64,000 nucleotides of DNA, taken from positions 514,322 to 578,321 of the forward strand of contig BJOX01000145.1 in NCBI GenBank assembly GCA_009731375.1, in the 5' to 3' direction. The DNA is from Paulinella micropora (Eukaryota; Cercozoa; Imbricatea; Euglyphida). Made by a program: the position numbers and the translations under genes. The notes under the pieces were generated by a model, which saw only the letters and a program-made list of their open reading frames with translations, was not told the DNA's origin and did not search any database. This document shows, piece by piece, positions 1 to 10,193 of the stretch. Within the stretch, counting starts at the first letter, position 1. Each line of letters starts with the position of its first letter.

Positions 1-366
1 GTACGTCACAGCGGGCAAACAGAATTTTTTGAAGGTAAAACCATGTCTTAATATAGTAAAATGCTTAATATAAGCAAGAATAAACAGTAAAAGCAAATTC
101 TGCATGTTCGGCATTGTTATCATCATAGATTCATGGTAGCCGGGACTACGAAAAAGTAGAAAAATTACCGTGTCGGACCGGTTCCTGCCCACCTCTGAAG
201 ATGAAGTTAAAGTGTATTACAATTAATAAAAACATATTTTAATATTATTTTTATATGTTCTGCAATCAGGGAATTCATTTCCTTTCATTTCCACACGTTT
301 TCAAAAAAGTCCATATACTTCATGGAAAATTTCGGAAAAAGGGATACCCCCAAGATTGTCGAATGT
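1..366. other. AT-rich sequence without a recognised gene
   Basis: No supported coding region is seen here. In element B the position after the coiled-coil gene is taken by the maturation protease, but no protease motif is present in this stretch, so element A is truncated or rearranged on this side, or continues beyond the window. Confidence 0.4.
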
Positions 367-1329
367 TTAGTTATATGTATGATATTTTATCTTTAATTTC
401 AAAGTGTTTCGCTTTTGCCTCCGCTCGTTTTTTTCTTGTTCTAATTCTTTTTTGTATTGTTCAGCCAGTTCTTTCTGCTCATCTGCTGATTGGGCATCGG
501 CTATCGCTTTCTCTGTTCCTTTACCAAGTTTGATAAATTCTGTTTTGCTCAAACTTTTAATAAATTTAGTTGTAAAGCCCGCTTTCTTCATTAATTCAAT
601 GTATTTTTCTTTTAATTCTTTTTCAGCCTTTTTCTCTTCTTTTGTTTTCAATGGCATCTGTTTTTCTTCTGGTGCTTGTGGTGCTTGTGGTGGTCCTAGT
701 TGTGGTGCTTGGGGTGGTGCTTGTGGTGCTTGTGGTGGTGCTTGTGGTGGTGCTTGTGGCGGTGCTTGTGGCGGTGCTTGTGGTGGTGCTTGTATGTATT
801 GAGGTTGGAACTGGGGTGGCGGTAATAACATTAAATTATTTTTTCTATCTTTTTCAAATTGTACATCCTCTATAAGTTTTTGCTCTCTGTTCGCCTCCCT
901 TATTAATTCTTCTTGTCTTTCCTTCATTTCCGCATTCTCCTTCCTCTCCATTCTTTTCTTCTCATCTTCTGCCTGTTCTCTTAACTTCTTTTCCTTTTCC
1001 TCCTGCTCGTGTATTAGTTCATATTTTTTCAGCAGGTTGTTTTGTATCTGGTTGCGGTTCTCGTGTTCAAGGCGATTGAATTCGGACTTAACAATTCGCT
1101 CTTTTGTCTTTCGTGTTTTCTTCGTTTTATTGTCCCCTTTCATATATTTCAGAAACAGTTTAACGATTTGAAGTGTTGAAAGGTCATTCGTTTTCTCGCC
1201 AAAGTTGAGATATGCTCGTTTGCCTTTCACTTTGATATATGGCCGACCATCTTTGGTTCTGTATATCCTCGGCGGTCGTTGTTTTCGCAGAGACTTCGCC
1301 TCCGCACCTCCTCTTCTTAATTTTTTCAT
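367..1329 (-). CDS. PLV coiled-coil virion-region protein (element A copy)
   Basis: Function unknown. The N-terminal 50 residues carry a block (RPPRIYRTKDGRPYIKVKGK) almost identical in the element B protein at 51415-52287, so this is a conserved domain. The middle is a highly charged Glu/Lys/Arg coiled coil. It is followed by a tandem Pro-Gln-Ala repeat (QAPP units, coded at about 690-795) absent from the B copy, then a Lys-rich tail. I chose the ATG at 1327-1329 because the upstream Met would add a hydrophobic stretch not found in B. Just after the start the gene contains a 26-bp GC-rich motif (1287-1312) also found upstream of two element B genes. It lies next to the pVI/pX-like and ATPase genes in both elements, which suggests a virion or assembly role (inference). 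Confidence 0.7.
   Translation of the reverse strand: MKKLRRGGAEAKSLRKQRPPRIYRTKDGRPYIKVKGKRAYLNFGEKTNDLSTLQIVKLFLKYMKGDNKTKKTRKTKERIVKSEFNRLEHENRNQIQNNLLKKYELIHEQEEKEKKLREQAEDEKKRMERKENAEMKERQEELIREANREQKLIEDVQFEKDRKNNLMLLPPPQFQPQYIQAPPQAPPQAPPQAPPQAPPQAPQAPPQAPQLGPPQAPQAPEEKQMPLKTKEEKKAEKELKEKYIELMKKAGFTTKFIKSLSKTEFIKLGKGTEKAIADAQSADEQKELAEQYKKELEQEKNERRQKRNTLKLKIKYHTYN
691..795. repeat. In-frame Pro/Gln/Ala minisatellite
   Basis: A 12-15 bp unit coding QAPP/QA on the minus strand is repeated about ten times inside the coiled-coil gene. It is absent from the element B homologue, so it arose by local expansion or was lost there. Confidence 0.75.
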
Positions 1330-1416
1330 ATGTATATTGTTAGCGAAAAAAATTAATATAAGATTTAGTTTAATACAGAACCCCAACGTAGGGGGTGCGG
1401 GGGACGAAGGCCCCTG

Positions 1417-1731
1417 CTAACGAAATTTGACCGCTCCGCCTCGTTGCTTACCGTATCCCTGTTTGGCCGCCGCCTTCGCTACACGGTCCGCATAAGGCAC
1501 TCCGACATCGCTTAGAAAGGTAGCACCCCTTGAAATCAATTGGTTCTTCTTGATAAACCTATTAGCATCCACTATCGCTTTTCCGACCTTGGCCCAATTA
1601 ACTTTGCCTCCTGTTTGCTTCTTTTTTCCCTTCTTCTTTCTGTTCTTCGCACCTCCTGCTTGTGGCATTGAAGGATTGTAGCTGATATTGTATCCCGATG
1701 GTTGTGAAATAATCACTGGTGATGTTGGCAT
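1417..1731 (-). CDS. pVI/pX-like small basic virion protein (element A)
   Basis: A 104-residue protein that aligns along its whole length with 52351-52653. Residues 1-25 are polar. An AGGAKN / TGGKVNW region follows, rich in Lys, then a helix-forming part (VGKAIVDANRFIKKNQLISR), then a C-terminal GYGKQRGG tail. Gly-Gly sites bounding a basic segment and an amphipathic segment resemble adenoviral precursor proteins pVI and pX, which are cut by the viral Ulp1/adenain-type protease, and a protease of that type is present in element B. By that analogy it may be a core or membrane-active minor virion protein (inference from features, not proven homology). The ATG is preceded by an ACTATATATAG promoter-like motif. 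Confidence 0.65.
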   Translation of the reverse strand: MPTSPVIISQPSGYNISYNPSMPQAGGAKNRKKKGKKKQTGGKVNWAKVGKAIVDANRFIKKNQLISRGATFLSDVGVPYADRVAKAAAKQGYGKQRGGAVKFR

Positions 1732-1745
1732 CTATATATAGTTCT
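1732..1745 (-). promoter_or_regulatory. TATATATAG promoter-like motif
   Basis: On the minus strand GAACTATATATAG lies directly before the ATG of the pVI/pX-like gene. The same core precedes the corresponding element B gene (about 52711-52722) and the B ATPase (about 53598-53608), so it is probably a shared viral promoter element. Confidence 0.5.
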
Positions 1746-1768
1746 AAAAAAAATAAATAATAATAAAA

Positions 1769-2557
1769 TTACTTTAAGCGAATATTGAAGTTCTTTCGTA
1801 ATTCATCAGATACCGCATCAACATACAAAAAGTTAAACCTCTCTTTCGTCGCCTCGTGATATTTTTCAATAAAGTAGTCTAAACCATAACCGAGGTCCAA
1901 ATGTTTATACACAAGCTCAATTTTATCAACACTCTGACCAGGAAAAATAAGGAGGTAGTCCAACTGTTTAATTGCCTCAGGCTTCATGTCGTTAAGATAC
2001 TGCGAGCTCATAATCACCTTACTTTTATAATGCCTATTTTTTTTAAGTAGGTCGCTCACAGACTTATCCCTCAACGAGCTACCCAAATCATCTAACACGA
2101 AAACAACTTCTGGTGTTATGTATTTGCTCGGTCTTTCTGTGGGTGCTTGTCCCTGCTTCTTCTTTTCTTCTTTACCAAAATAAAGAAACTTCGGCTTTTC
2201 TACTTCATCTTTACCATTTTGAACAATTTCGCCTTCTTCCTCATCTGGCTTATTGAGCTTTTCTAACTCGTAATCTATCACACTGTATCCGTCCGTTTTC
2301 AAATATGTATATATCGCCATCGGGTTTACCTTCTTCTTGAAGTGCTTCACCATTTCTTTGTAAATATAGTCCTTATGCACCGTGCTGGCAATAATAACAA
2401 TACGGGTCTTTTTGTCAGTCGTTCGTTTCAGGATTTCAAACAGTGCGGTCGTCTTGCCACTCTTCTTGCGAGCGAGAAGAAAAATATTGGCATACGGTTC
2501 ATCAAACAACTTGTATCCTTTTGCCAATTTGTCGCCATCTCCGTTTTGCTTGACTGG
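1769..2557 (-). pseudogene. A32-type genome-packaging ATPase, start codon lost (element A)
   Basis: FtsK/HerA-superfamily packaging ATPase of the kind that pumps DNA into PLV and Polinton capsids. A Walker A-like motif (ARKKSGKTT) is followed by a Walker B (VVFVLDDL) and a conserved SSQYLND sensor-like motif. It aligns to the C-terminus with the intact 274-residue copy at 52750-53574. The B protein starts about 22 residues earlier with MEKINNVKVKP. In A the matching upstream codons run into an in-frame TGA (2558-2560), and no ATG precedes the Walker A, so the ancestral start is gone. A non-ATG start such as the TTG at 2525-2527 is possible. The rest of the frame is open. Confidence 0.85.
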
Positions 2558-2639
2558 TCAGTCAAAGGTTTTTTACCCCCCCTTGGGGTCTTTAGTTGAT
2601 TCGCCCGTTTAAAAATAATAAAACATAATATTAATATAT

Positions 2640-3160
2640 ACAATTAAATTCTTAAAATCACCCTGATTCAGAATCTGCAATCGGTTTTAATTTATTTTTA
2701 GTAGTTTTGACAAACGATGCATTTGAAGTTGTAAAAAGTCACAATTTCTTGTGGAAAAAATTTCCATATGTAGTTAGTATGTAAATAAACGCAGTGTCAC
2801 AATTTCTTGTGGAAAAAATTTCCATATGTAGTCAGTATGTAAATAAACCCAGTGAAATCGGGGCGCAAATCTGCGTTTAAACTAAAATAGATTTTTTAAT
2901 GAGTAGTATAATATGACATCTATGATGGTCGTTTTTCGTGCCTCAAAACAGCCTCATAGATTTCATTTGTCGCTTCCTATTGAAAGTTTAAACAATTAAT
3001 AGGAAGCCTTAAAACAGGAAAATAAAAAAGTGAAAATTTTGATAAATACAAGAAAGCAAAATGAAGAAATTCGTTTTCCTTTACTTCAAAAAATAAAATA
3101 AAGATTAACGAACCACTTCGTTATTCATTCTAAAGATTAACGAAAAATGTATTTATGCAA
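2640..3160. other. AT-rich intergenic region at a rearrangement junction
   Basis: No gene recognised. It separates the block collinear with element B (coiled-coil, pVI/pX, ATPase) from the inverted block (integrase to fibre), so it probably contains the breakpoint. It includes a 58-bp tandem duplication. Confidence 0.5.
2739..2854. repeat. 58-bp direct tandem repeat, two copies
   Basis: A 58-bp unit beginning GTCACAATTTCTTGTGGAAA and ending TAAATAAACNCAGT occurs twice back to back with two mismatches. It contains the near-palindrome TGGAAAAAATTTCCA. Confidence 0.85.
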
Positions 3161-3319
3161 ATGAATGACTATATAAGACCTAATTCTAAACAATTATATG
3201 AACAAAAAAATAGAGAGCGAAGGAACAAGAAAGCAAAGGAAAAAATAAAATGTGAATGTGGAGCAGAAGTATCAAGAGCGAATTTATCCAGACATAAAAA
3301 AGCTCATCAAAATCAATAA
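3161..3319 (+). CDS. Small C2H2-type zinc-finger protein
   Basis: A 52-residue ORF, ATG to TAA. The N-terminal half is basic and polar. The C-terminal half has CECG followed by HKKAH, giving a C-x-C...H-x3-H finger. The element B GIY-YIG protein ends in a very similar IRCECG...H finger, so the module is shared between the two elements. It was too short for a length-based search but the finger and full ORF support it. The role is unknown; DNA or RNA binding is the obvious guess. Confidence 0.6.
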   Translation: MNDYIRPNSKQLYEQKNRERRNKKAKEKIKCECGAEVSRANLSRHKKAHQNQ

Positions 3320-3463
3320 ATTTCACTACTATAGGTACTACTATAGGACACTTATAAAATTTGTTGATTTGTTGATTTTTTTATTTTTTATTTTTTCGCA
3401 CCTAAACAGAAAATCGCATTTTTTGTGTTCTTGTGTTGGGAAATAGGCAGTCCCCGCGAATTG

Positions 3464-4438
3464 TCATAAATCCAGTATGACCTTAGCCTTCTTTTCTCGC
3501 TTTGAAGTTCTTATGTTCTCTGGCTGAATGTCTTCACGCTTTAGCAGTTCTTTAGTCTTTTTTTCTTTAATAACTTCTTTAGTTTGCTCCTTCATGTCTT
3601 TTTCTTCGTCAATTGGTTTAATAAAATCAGTTTTCAATAAATCTCTTGGACTTACTAACTCATCGTTATTTAATATGATTTTAAACCCCTTCCGACCCTT
3701 GACTTTATAAATAATCTTGCTGAAAGTCTTACCACCTTTGGAGAAAACATTTCGTTTGTTTTCTTTTCTTACATTATCACCAATATTGAATTCGTCAATT
3801 AAATTATCTCTTGTTATCGCTTGTTTATTTTTATCTCTCCCGAAAAATACATCCACCGGTTTAGCCTGAATTCCTCTATGTAGTTTATGATTATAAGCAT
3901 CTACTAAGTCCTGAATATAACTAACCCAATCAAAATTACGATTGGTTTCAAATAAAAGGTCAAGCCATCTCCTTATACTTCTTATAACTCTATCAACAAC
4001 CGCAAGTGCTCTATGGTCGCCGACTTCAACGACATCGTGTTTAATTCCATTTTCAATAAAATATTCACGGGTTGCTCCCTTATATTCTCCCCCGCTGTCG
4101 GTAGTAATTGATTTCGGTTTATATTTGATTGATTTCAAAGCATAATAAACTTCTTTTGCTGTTTTATTTTTTAATGGAATGATTATTAAATATCGGGAAT
4201 GACAATCAATCCAAACAAGCATCCAAGCATAGCCCTTATTTCCTTTCTTATCTTTTATCTTACTCATATCCGCTAAGTCAAGAAAGACTTGGTCTAATGG
4301 TTTATCAACCCATATCGTGTTCCATATTTTTGGGTTCTTTTTCTGGCGGTGAATTTCAAGTGCTTCTTCTTCTTTTGTTTTAACTACTTCTTCCGTAGGT
4401 GTGTCTTCAGCATTAATAATTATATGTTTATTATCCAT
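3464..4438 (-). CDS. rve-family integrase (element A), intact
   Basis: Retroviral-type integrase of 324 residues that would insert viral DNA into the host genome. The catalytic core shows the first Asp in VFLDLADMS and the second in TTDSGGEYKG. At the +35 position, where Glu is usual, it has Asp (VVDRVIRSIRR). The homologue at 61480-62415 has the same DD35D arrangement, so this is not a random mutation. A C-terminal SH3-like/chromo-like part (GDNVRKE, GFKIILN) and a Lys-rich tail ending ILDL follow. No N-terminal HHCC finger is visible. It is transcribed divergently from the Dam gene with only 10 bp between start codons. It is the only full-length integrase frame in the window. Confidence 0.88.
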   Translation of the reverse strand: MDNKHIIINAEDTPTEEVVKTKEEEALEIHRQKKNPKIWNTIWVDKPLDQVFLDLADMSKIKDKKGNKGYAWMLVWIDCHSRYLIIIPLKNKTAKEVYYALKSIKYKPKSITTDSGGEYKGATREYFIENGIKHDVVEVGDHRALAVVDRVIRSIRRWLDLLFETNRNFDWVSYIQDLVDAYNHKLHRGIQAKPVDVFFGRDKNKQAITRDNLIDEFNIGDNVRKENKRNVFSKGGKTFSKIIYKVKGRKGFKIILNNDELVSPRDLLKTDFIKPIDEEKDMKEQTKEVIKEKKTKELLKREDIQPENIRTSKREKKAKVILDL

Positions 4439-4448
4439 ATTATATACT

Positions 4449-5193
4449 ATGTCATTTTTTCCTAGGGTGGGAGGAAAACATTTTCTAAAAAAAGTAATCG
4501 TTCTATTAATACCAACTCACCAAATTTATGTCGAACCTTTCATCGGTGCTGGAAGTGTATTTAGAAAAAAAGAAGCATCCGATTTAGAAGTCCTCAATGA
4601 TTTGGATAAAGATATTTATCACATATGGAAAGATATGAAGAAAGTGCCAGTAGAAACAATTAATAGATATGATTTTACACCTTCAAGGAGCAGATTTGAA
4701 AAATTTAAAAAAGGTAAATTCAAAGAACCGAGTATGAGACTTTACAGAAATTTATATTTATCATTTAATTCATTCGCCAGAAATAGAAGTTCTTTCGCCG
4801 ATTAAAGAAATTATGATAGACCGCATTCAAGGGAACATTTTAAGAAAAATATAGAAAAAATAAAAGATAGATTGAAAGACTCGTGACTATAGTATTAAAT
4901 AAAGACTTTAAACCGGTGATAAAAAAATATGACTCGCCCGACACATTTTTCCACCTTGACCCTCCATATGAAGAAGGTGAAAAAAAGAATGGGGATATAA
5001 TCATTACGTATCGCCAGAAGAAATATTTAATGTGTTGAAAGGAATAAAAGGAAAATTTATTTTGTCGTATAACTATTCCGAAAAAATGAAACATCTCTTT
5101 AAAGACTATAAGATAAGAAAAGTGAAAACAACTTATGCATTCAATGCTTCTGCCAGAAAAGCAGTAAGAGAATTATTAATTTCAAATTTTTAA
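4449..5193 (+). pseudogene. D12-class DNA adenine methyltransferase (Dam-like), broken
   Basis: The start reads MSFFPRVGGKHFLKK, followed by VEPFIGAGSVF (SAM-binding motif I) and later LDPPYE at about 4960 (catalytic motif IV). It then runs to KAVRELLISNF and a stop at 5191-5193. These are the hallmarks of Dam-type N6-adenine methylases. The frame is broken by an in-frame TAA near 4803, a frameshift near 4882 and another near 4985, so no full-length enzyme can be made. No counterpart exists in element B. Dam-type methylases are known cargo of PLVs and algal viruses, where they mark viral DNA. Confidence 0.85.
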
Positions 5194-5713
5194 AACTTCA
5201 AGAAACATTTTTCAACATCATTTTTTTCTTTCTTAGCACCACCAGAAGATTGATTATATACTTTCACACTTACACTACTAGGCTTCTTTCCTTTCCCCTT
5301 CTTTGGTTTTGGCGCTTCTTCTTCACTTTCGCTTTCGCTTTCACTTTCTTCACTCTCCTCAGGCTCTTGTTTCTTATTCTTCTTCGCTCTCTTACTCTCT
5401 GCTTTCGCTCTTTTAAATTTCATATTCGCCATCTTTTCAGAAATGATATCTGTAAAATCACACTCGTCCTCATCCTCACTCTCACTCTGCTCTTGTGAGA
5501 TATCATCATTTTGTTTATTAATAATATCCTTAGCCAATTTTTTTCTTCAATTTGTTTTATTCTCTCCTCCATATCATCGTCTTCTTGCTTTACAGCATTT
5601 TGGTATTGTGCCAAAACATTTTTAGCATGTTCCGTCTTTCGTTGTTTCGCTTTCGCTTTTATTCCTTCCACAGCACTACTCCAATTCTTACGACTTGCTT
5701 CGGGAGACGGCAT
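5190..5713 (-). pseudogene. Acidic/basic low-complexity PLV protein, frameshifted (element A)
   Basis: Two overlapping frames together match the intact 169-residue protein at 60437-60946. The N-terminal part is rich in Lys/Arg/Ala. It is followed by an acidic Glu/Ser block, PKPKKGKGKK, a VKVYNQ motif and a C-terminal FLKF. A frameshift lies near 5535. Its 3' end overlaps the Dam pseudogene end by 4 bp on the opposite strand. The function is unknown; conservation in both elements shows it is a core gene of this PLV group. Confidence 0.75.
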
Positions 5714-5766
5714 TTTAGAATACTAAAAATATATTAATCTTAGTATTTTTTAATAAATAATAAATA

Positions 5767-5787
5767 TTGAATTACTTAATATATACA
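5767..5787 (+). promoter_or_regulatory. TATATA motif before the fibre gene
   Basis: TTAATATATACA lies directly upstream of the fibre ATG at 5788. It resembles the TATATATA motifs before other genes of both elements. Confidence 0.35.
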
Positions 5788-8538
5788 ATGTCTCAATATA
5801 AGTCTCTCTTAGGCCTTAATGAGTTGGCTGTTGATAGTCTAGATATAAAAAATTTAGACCTAACGAACACAAGCATAGTAGGCTTAAATACAGACAGAGT
5901 GCCAGAAGATGCCGAACCGATAAATCTTTATTATACTGACGGGCGATTTGATACACGACTGGCTTTAAAATCAACAACTGACCTAAAAGAATGACTTAAT
6001 TATTATTGGACTGATAACCGCTTTGACACACGTCTCGCTTTAAAATCAACATCAGGCATCAAAGAGGGAAAAAATCAAAACTATACAGAGCAACGAGTAA
6101 GGGATAATGACGAGGTTAAAGCCTCAACTCAACACCGCTCTAATGCTTCCAATCCGAACCAAACCAGTTTATACAATTTGATAGACACAAACATATCCGC
6201 ACCATTGGTCGGTCAATACTTAACATATAATGATGTAGATGGTAAATGGAGGAATACCACCCTCGGTTCAATTGACACACTTTCTGATGTAGTCATAACT
6301 GCACCAATAGCCACTAATAGTTATCTCACATATAATTCAATAAACTGGGTAAATAAAACCTTTCCATTAAATGTTGATGAATTCGGTAATATTGGTATGG
6401 GCGGATATTTGAATATAACAGGAGTAAATTTACTAAACACAAAGATGTTGGTGAATGGATATTTGAGCGTAATGATAATACTAATAAAGTTTCAGCAGGT
6501 GGAAGTATAGATAGCCACAGCGATGTGACAATAATAGGCTTCCCAGCTGATAATCAATTACTCATTTATAGCACAGGACAATGGAGAAATACGACTTCAC
6601 CCTTTCTGAGATTAGACGGCACTGCCAGCATGACGGGAGGACTAAATATGGGCGGTTATGCTATTTCAGGGGCTTCTACATATAATGGAATTAATCTCAC
6701 TACTCTTGCAGTTGATGGTTCTGTGGTTAAACTAACAGGAGACCAAACCATAGGAGCAATTTAAACATTTAGCAGTATAATAAATGCGAGTGCGGGGATT
6801 GATATGAAAAGCCAAAGCATAACAAATGTTAATCTTGGATGGTGTTGATGTTTCTGTTCTTGATACTTCGGTGGTTAAACTAACAGGGGACCGAACCATA
6901 GCAGGAAATAAAAAATTTACATCAACTTTAGAGGTAAGTGGTTCATCCAATCCTACTACTTTTGATGGTATTGGCATAGCCTTCGATACAAAAATAGGAA
7001 TGATTGCAGCACAAAAAACAGCAACAGTGACTTGGTATCCGATACAAATAACTGGTTCGTATGTAGAGTTATATGCAGGTAATACTTTAACTATAACCGC
7101 AACTGGAACAACATTAAGTTTGAATAACAACAAAATAACAAACTTGGCAGACCCATCCGCTTCAACAGATGGAGCAAATAAAAGTTATGTTGATACAAAA
7201 GACGGGCAAAATGTGAAACTAACAGGAAACCAAACCATAGCAGGAATTAAGACATATAGCAGTGGTGTTGAAATTACTGGGAATTCAACGAATGCAACAA
7301 CAAAGGGCACATTCATCGTTTTTAATTCTACCAGTAATATCGGGTCAATTGCTAGTTTGGATATGAAAACAAATACGTATTACAATTTTGAAATTTCAGC
7401 AAAAAAATAAAGTTTTATTATTGATGGGACGATTGTTTCGTGGTTTAATGCTACTGGCTTAGATTGTAATAGCGGTCGGATTGTTAATCTAGGAGCACCA
7501 CAAAATGCGAATGAAGCGGTAAATAGGCAATATCTGGATGACAATTGTGTGAAACTAACAACAGACCAAACCAAAACAGGAAGTAAAACATTTAATGGGG
7601 CGAGCACTACGATAAAATATCTAACTTTAACACAAACGGCTGATTTTAATAATCAAGTTATCATTAATGGTGGAAATATAACATATAATGGGGCGAGGAT
7701 ATTAAACCAAAATGGAGGAGATATATTCTTTTCACAGACATCAGGTGATTATCAATATTTCTTATTTACTCTAAATACTGCTACAAGTGGAACCGCGAAC
7801 CAAAGAGGTTATGTATTCACAAATGTAGCATTTGATGTAAAAGGAGCAGGTCTTTATATTTCAAAACTTTTGGATAATAAAAGTGCTTCATCTGACATTG
7901 TCCGTTTTAACAATGCTGGTGGTATGCGGTTTTATGGGGACTTAGATATGAACTCAAACAACATAACAAGTGCTGGAACAATAACGGGAACATCAATCAC
8001 TTCAACTGCTGGCATGACTGCAACAACATTAACGGCAAGCGATAAAATAACAACAGCAACAGGCAAACCAATAATTATAGGAAACACAACAGAAGGAATA
8101 GGTACGACAGCGGGTTTAGAATTGTATGGGACTTTTAATAATAATACTGCTGGAGCACATATACAAGCGATTACAACAGAAGATATATATCCTACATTTG
8201 GACTATTTAATTTAGGACATAATAGCATAAATATGGCTTTTGATGCTTATTTAGATGGCGCGGGATGGAAATCAAGTTATGCGAGTTCAAACTTTTTAAT
8301 TAATAAATTTTCCAACAAGCTTAGATTTTTGTATGATAGTGGGAAAAGTGCTGGGACTGCTGTTCCTTGGTCTGTGGCTCTTGAACTTGATACAGCAGGC
8401 TTATTAACAACAAAGGCGATAACGGCGAGTGGGACGATAACGGCAAATGCGGGGATATCAACAACAACATTAACAGCAAGTGGATTAATAACGGCGAATG
8501 CGGGAATTACATATTCTGGGGTGCTAACGACCACAACA
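5788..8538 (+). pseudogene. Fibre-like virion protein, broken and 3'-truncated (element A)
   Basis: The start (MSQYKSLLGLNELAVDSLDI) matches the element B fibre at 59668. The body contains repeats of VKLTGDQTIAG, typical of phage and algal-virus fibre shafts, and then ITANAGI-type repeats. It is disrupted by an in-frame TGA at 5992-5994, a frameshift near 6445, a TAA at 6762-6764 followed by a frame change, and a TAA at 7408-7410. Similarity to B ends at about 8538 within LTTTT, so the C-terminal S74 chaperone domain present in B is missing. It was presumably the trimeric host-attachment fibre (inference). Confidence 0.82.
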
Positions 8539-9760
8539 CTGGCGGCAAGGCTCATAACCCATCGTATTGTACAATTCAAACGGGTGACTTGAGTTGAATG
8601 TCAGGGTCGCGAGTGAAACTAGCCTGTTAGTTAGCCGCGGTGGCGGCCCGCCTCGGGGATCACAGTTGTCTCAGCTACCACTATTTACTGAGATTCAAAA
8701 GAACAAAAAAGGAAACCAACATCCGTGACCAAATTAGTACTATGATTAATATTAATATTAATATTTAATAATATATGAACATCATAGTAAAAGGCAATTT
8801 GCCACCAGTACCAGAAAATCATAGTATGATAATATAGGAATAATCAAGTTACTAAGTGTAGTATTAAGCAATAAGAGTCAAGATACCGTGACCACGCCGG
8901 GTTATGCTGTCACGGCGTGGACTAGAATCTAATTAATTTGTCCATTTGGGTGGCAGCGTCAGTTACTGGACAGTCCACGTATTATCTGGTAGTTTTCTAA
9001 TTATACTATCACCTCAGACTGTTGAAAGTTTGACTGTTTTAAAAACTTACAATATATACAAGCGGAGTAACTTCGGATTTCGGTGGCAAGGTCACACCCA
9101 TGCTCTCAAAAGTTGAAAGTTTGACTGTTTTAAAAACTTACAATATATACAAGCGGAGTAACTTCGGATTTCGGTGGCAAGGTCATACCCATGCTCTCAA
9201 AAGCTGAAGGATGATAGCTTTCTGGCTCGGACTGCCGATTCAGTACGTTAATAACTATCTCACTGATGACAAACCTCAAAGTGAAGTACTTACCGGTAAT
9301 TGTTGCCGGTGAAAGTTAAGCCAAGCTAAGGCAAGGCGTGGACTGCGGCCGCCTGGCCGAATACAACTTGAAGTTGCATCTCCTGCACTTCAGAAAAGGT
9401 CCCACGAAATCGCATCATGCCTAGGCGGCTGGCCGCAGCCGAAAACTGATCGAAAACTTCTTGGAGTCAGTCTGTTGAGTCACTGTGACATTCATACTTA
9501 GGCAGCTTTTTGTGAACACGTTGACTCAGTTCTTGAAGAATGGGTACAGAAGCTGCCTGGCCTTGGAGGCTACCATGATCTGCTGCCGCAGCTAGCAGGT
9601 GGCTTGCGGCGACTGACTCAGACCAGCTCACCATTCCGCTATGATATGCTCTTGCATGGTGCTCCACTTGTGCTTGGCAAGCCAGTAGGCACACACCGCC
9701 AGCCCGGCCACGCCCAACGCGCAACGACTCTCCAACAAAACCTTAGCGTATCCTGCGAAC
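8539..9760. other. Host intergenic DNA next to element A
   Basis: No convincing gene. It holds a short alternating AT run (8740-8776), a hairpin with stem CCACGCC/GGCGTGG at about 8895-8923 and a 91-bp tandem duplication. A minus-strand ORF at 9467-9724 has no recognisable domain. Confidence 0.4.
9021..9202. repeat. 91-bp tandem duplication, two copies
   Basis: The unit starting GTTGAAAGTTTGACTG and ending TGCTCTCAAAA occurs twice in direct succession with a single visible difference (CACACCC versus CATACCC). This points to a recent duplication. Confidence 0.88.
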
Positions 9761-9835
9761 AAGCATGACTGGAAACTTTTCTATCGATGTCAATGCATAC
9801 ACGCATAGAAAGACGAATACACGCATATACAAAAT

Positions 9836-10160
9836 TTTATATATATATATGTATATATATATACACATATATATACATATATACATATACATAAATATAT
9901 ATATATACATTACGTATATATATATTATATATGTAAGTATATTATATATATATATATATGTATATTATATATATATACATATATATATAGATACATATAC
10001 ATTGTTGAAAAATACATACATACATACATACATACATACATACACACATACATACATGCATACATACAATAAACATACATACACACATACATACATACAT
10101 ACATACATACATACATACATGCATACATACATACATGCATACATACATACATACAATGCA
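9836..10160. repeat. Compound (TA)n / (CATA)n microsatellite
   Basis: About 170 bp of alternating TA is followed by about 150 bp of CATA tetranucleotides with rare TGCA interruptions. Long ORFs here are artefacts of the repeat. Confidence 0.9.
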
Positions 10161-10193
10161 CACCGCGGCCTCGCTGTTGACAGCGCGAGACTC

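Larger units (their letters stand above)
367..8538. mobile_element. PLV element A, rearranged endogenous polinton-like virus
   Basis: Left to right it holds a coiled-coil protein (-), pVI/pX-like protein (-), packaging ATPase (-), zinc-finger protein (+), integrase (-), Dam methylase pseudogene (+), acidic protein (-) and fibre (+). Six of these have clear homologues in element B at 51415-62415. The first three keep B's order and strand, while integrase, acidic protein and fibre form an inverted block. Similarity to the B fibre stops at about 8538, after which the sequence looks like host DNA. No terminal inverted repeat like B's was found by eye. The left boundary is not defined. Confidence 0.8.

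Noticed and set aside
404-802. Cys-Gly-Ala-rich plus-strand ORF
   Set aside because: Antisense shadow of the Pro-Gln-Ala repeat in the coiled-coil gene.
8740-8835. GCCACCAGTACCAGAAAATCA resembling part of the copia LTR
   Set aside because: Only a short partial match to the LTR's ACCCGTACCAGAAAATAC; not enough to call a solo LTR.
9467-9724. 85-residue minus-strand ORF
   Set aside because: No recognised domain, no homologous copy and no splice evidence.
10010-10160. CATA runs considered as CRISPR-like arrays
   Set aside because: No spaced unique spacers; ordinary microsatellites in a eukaryotic genome.
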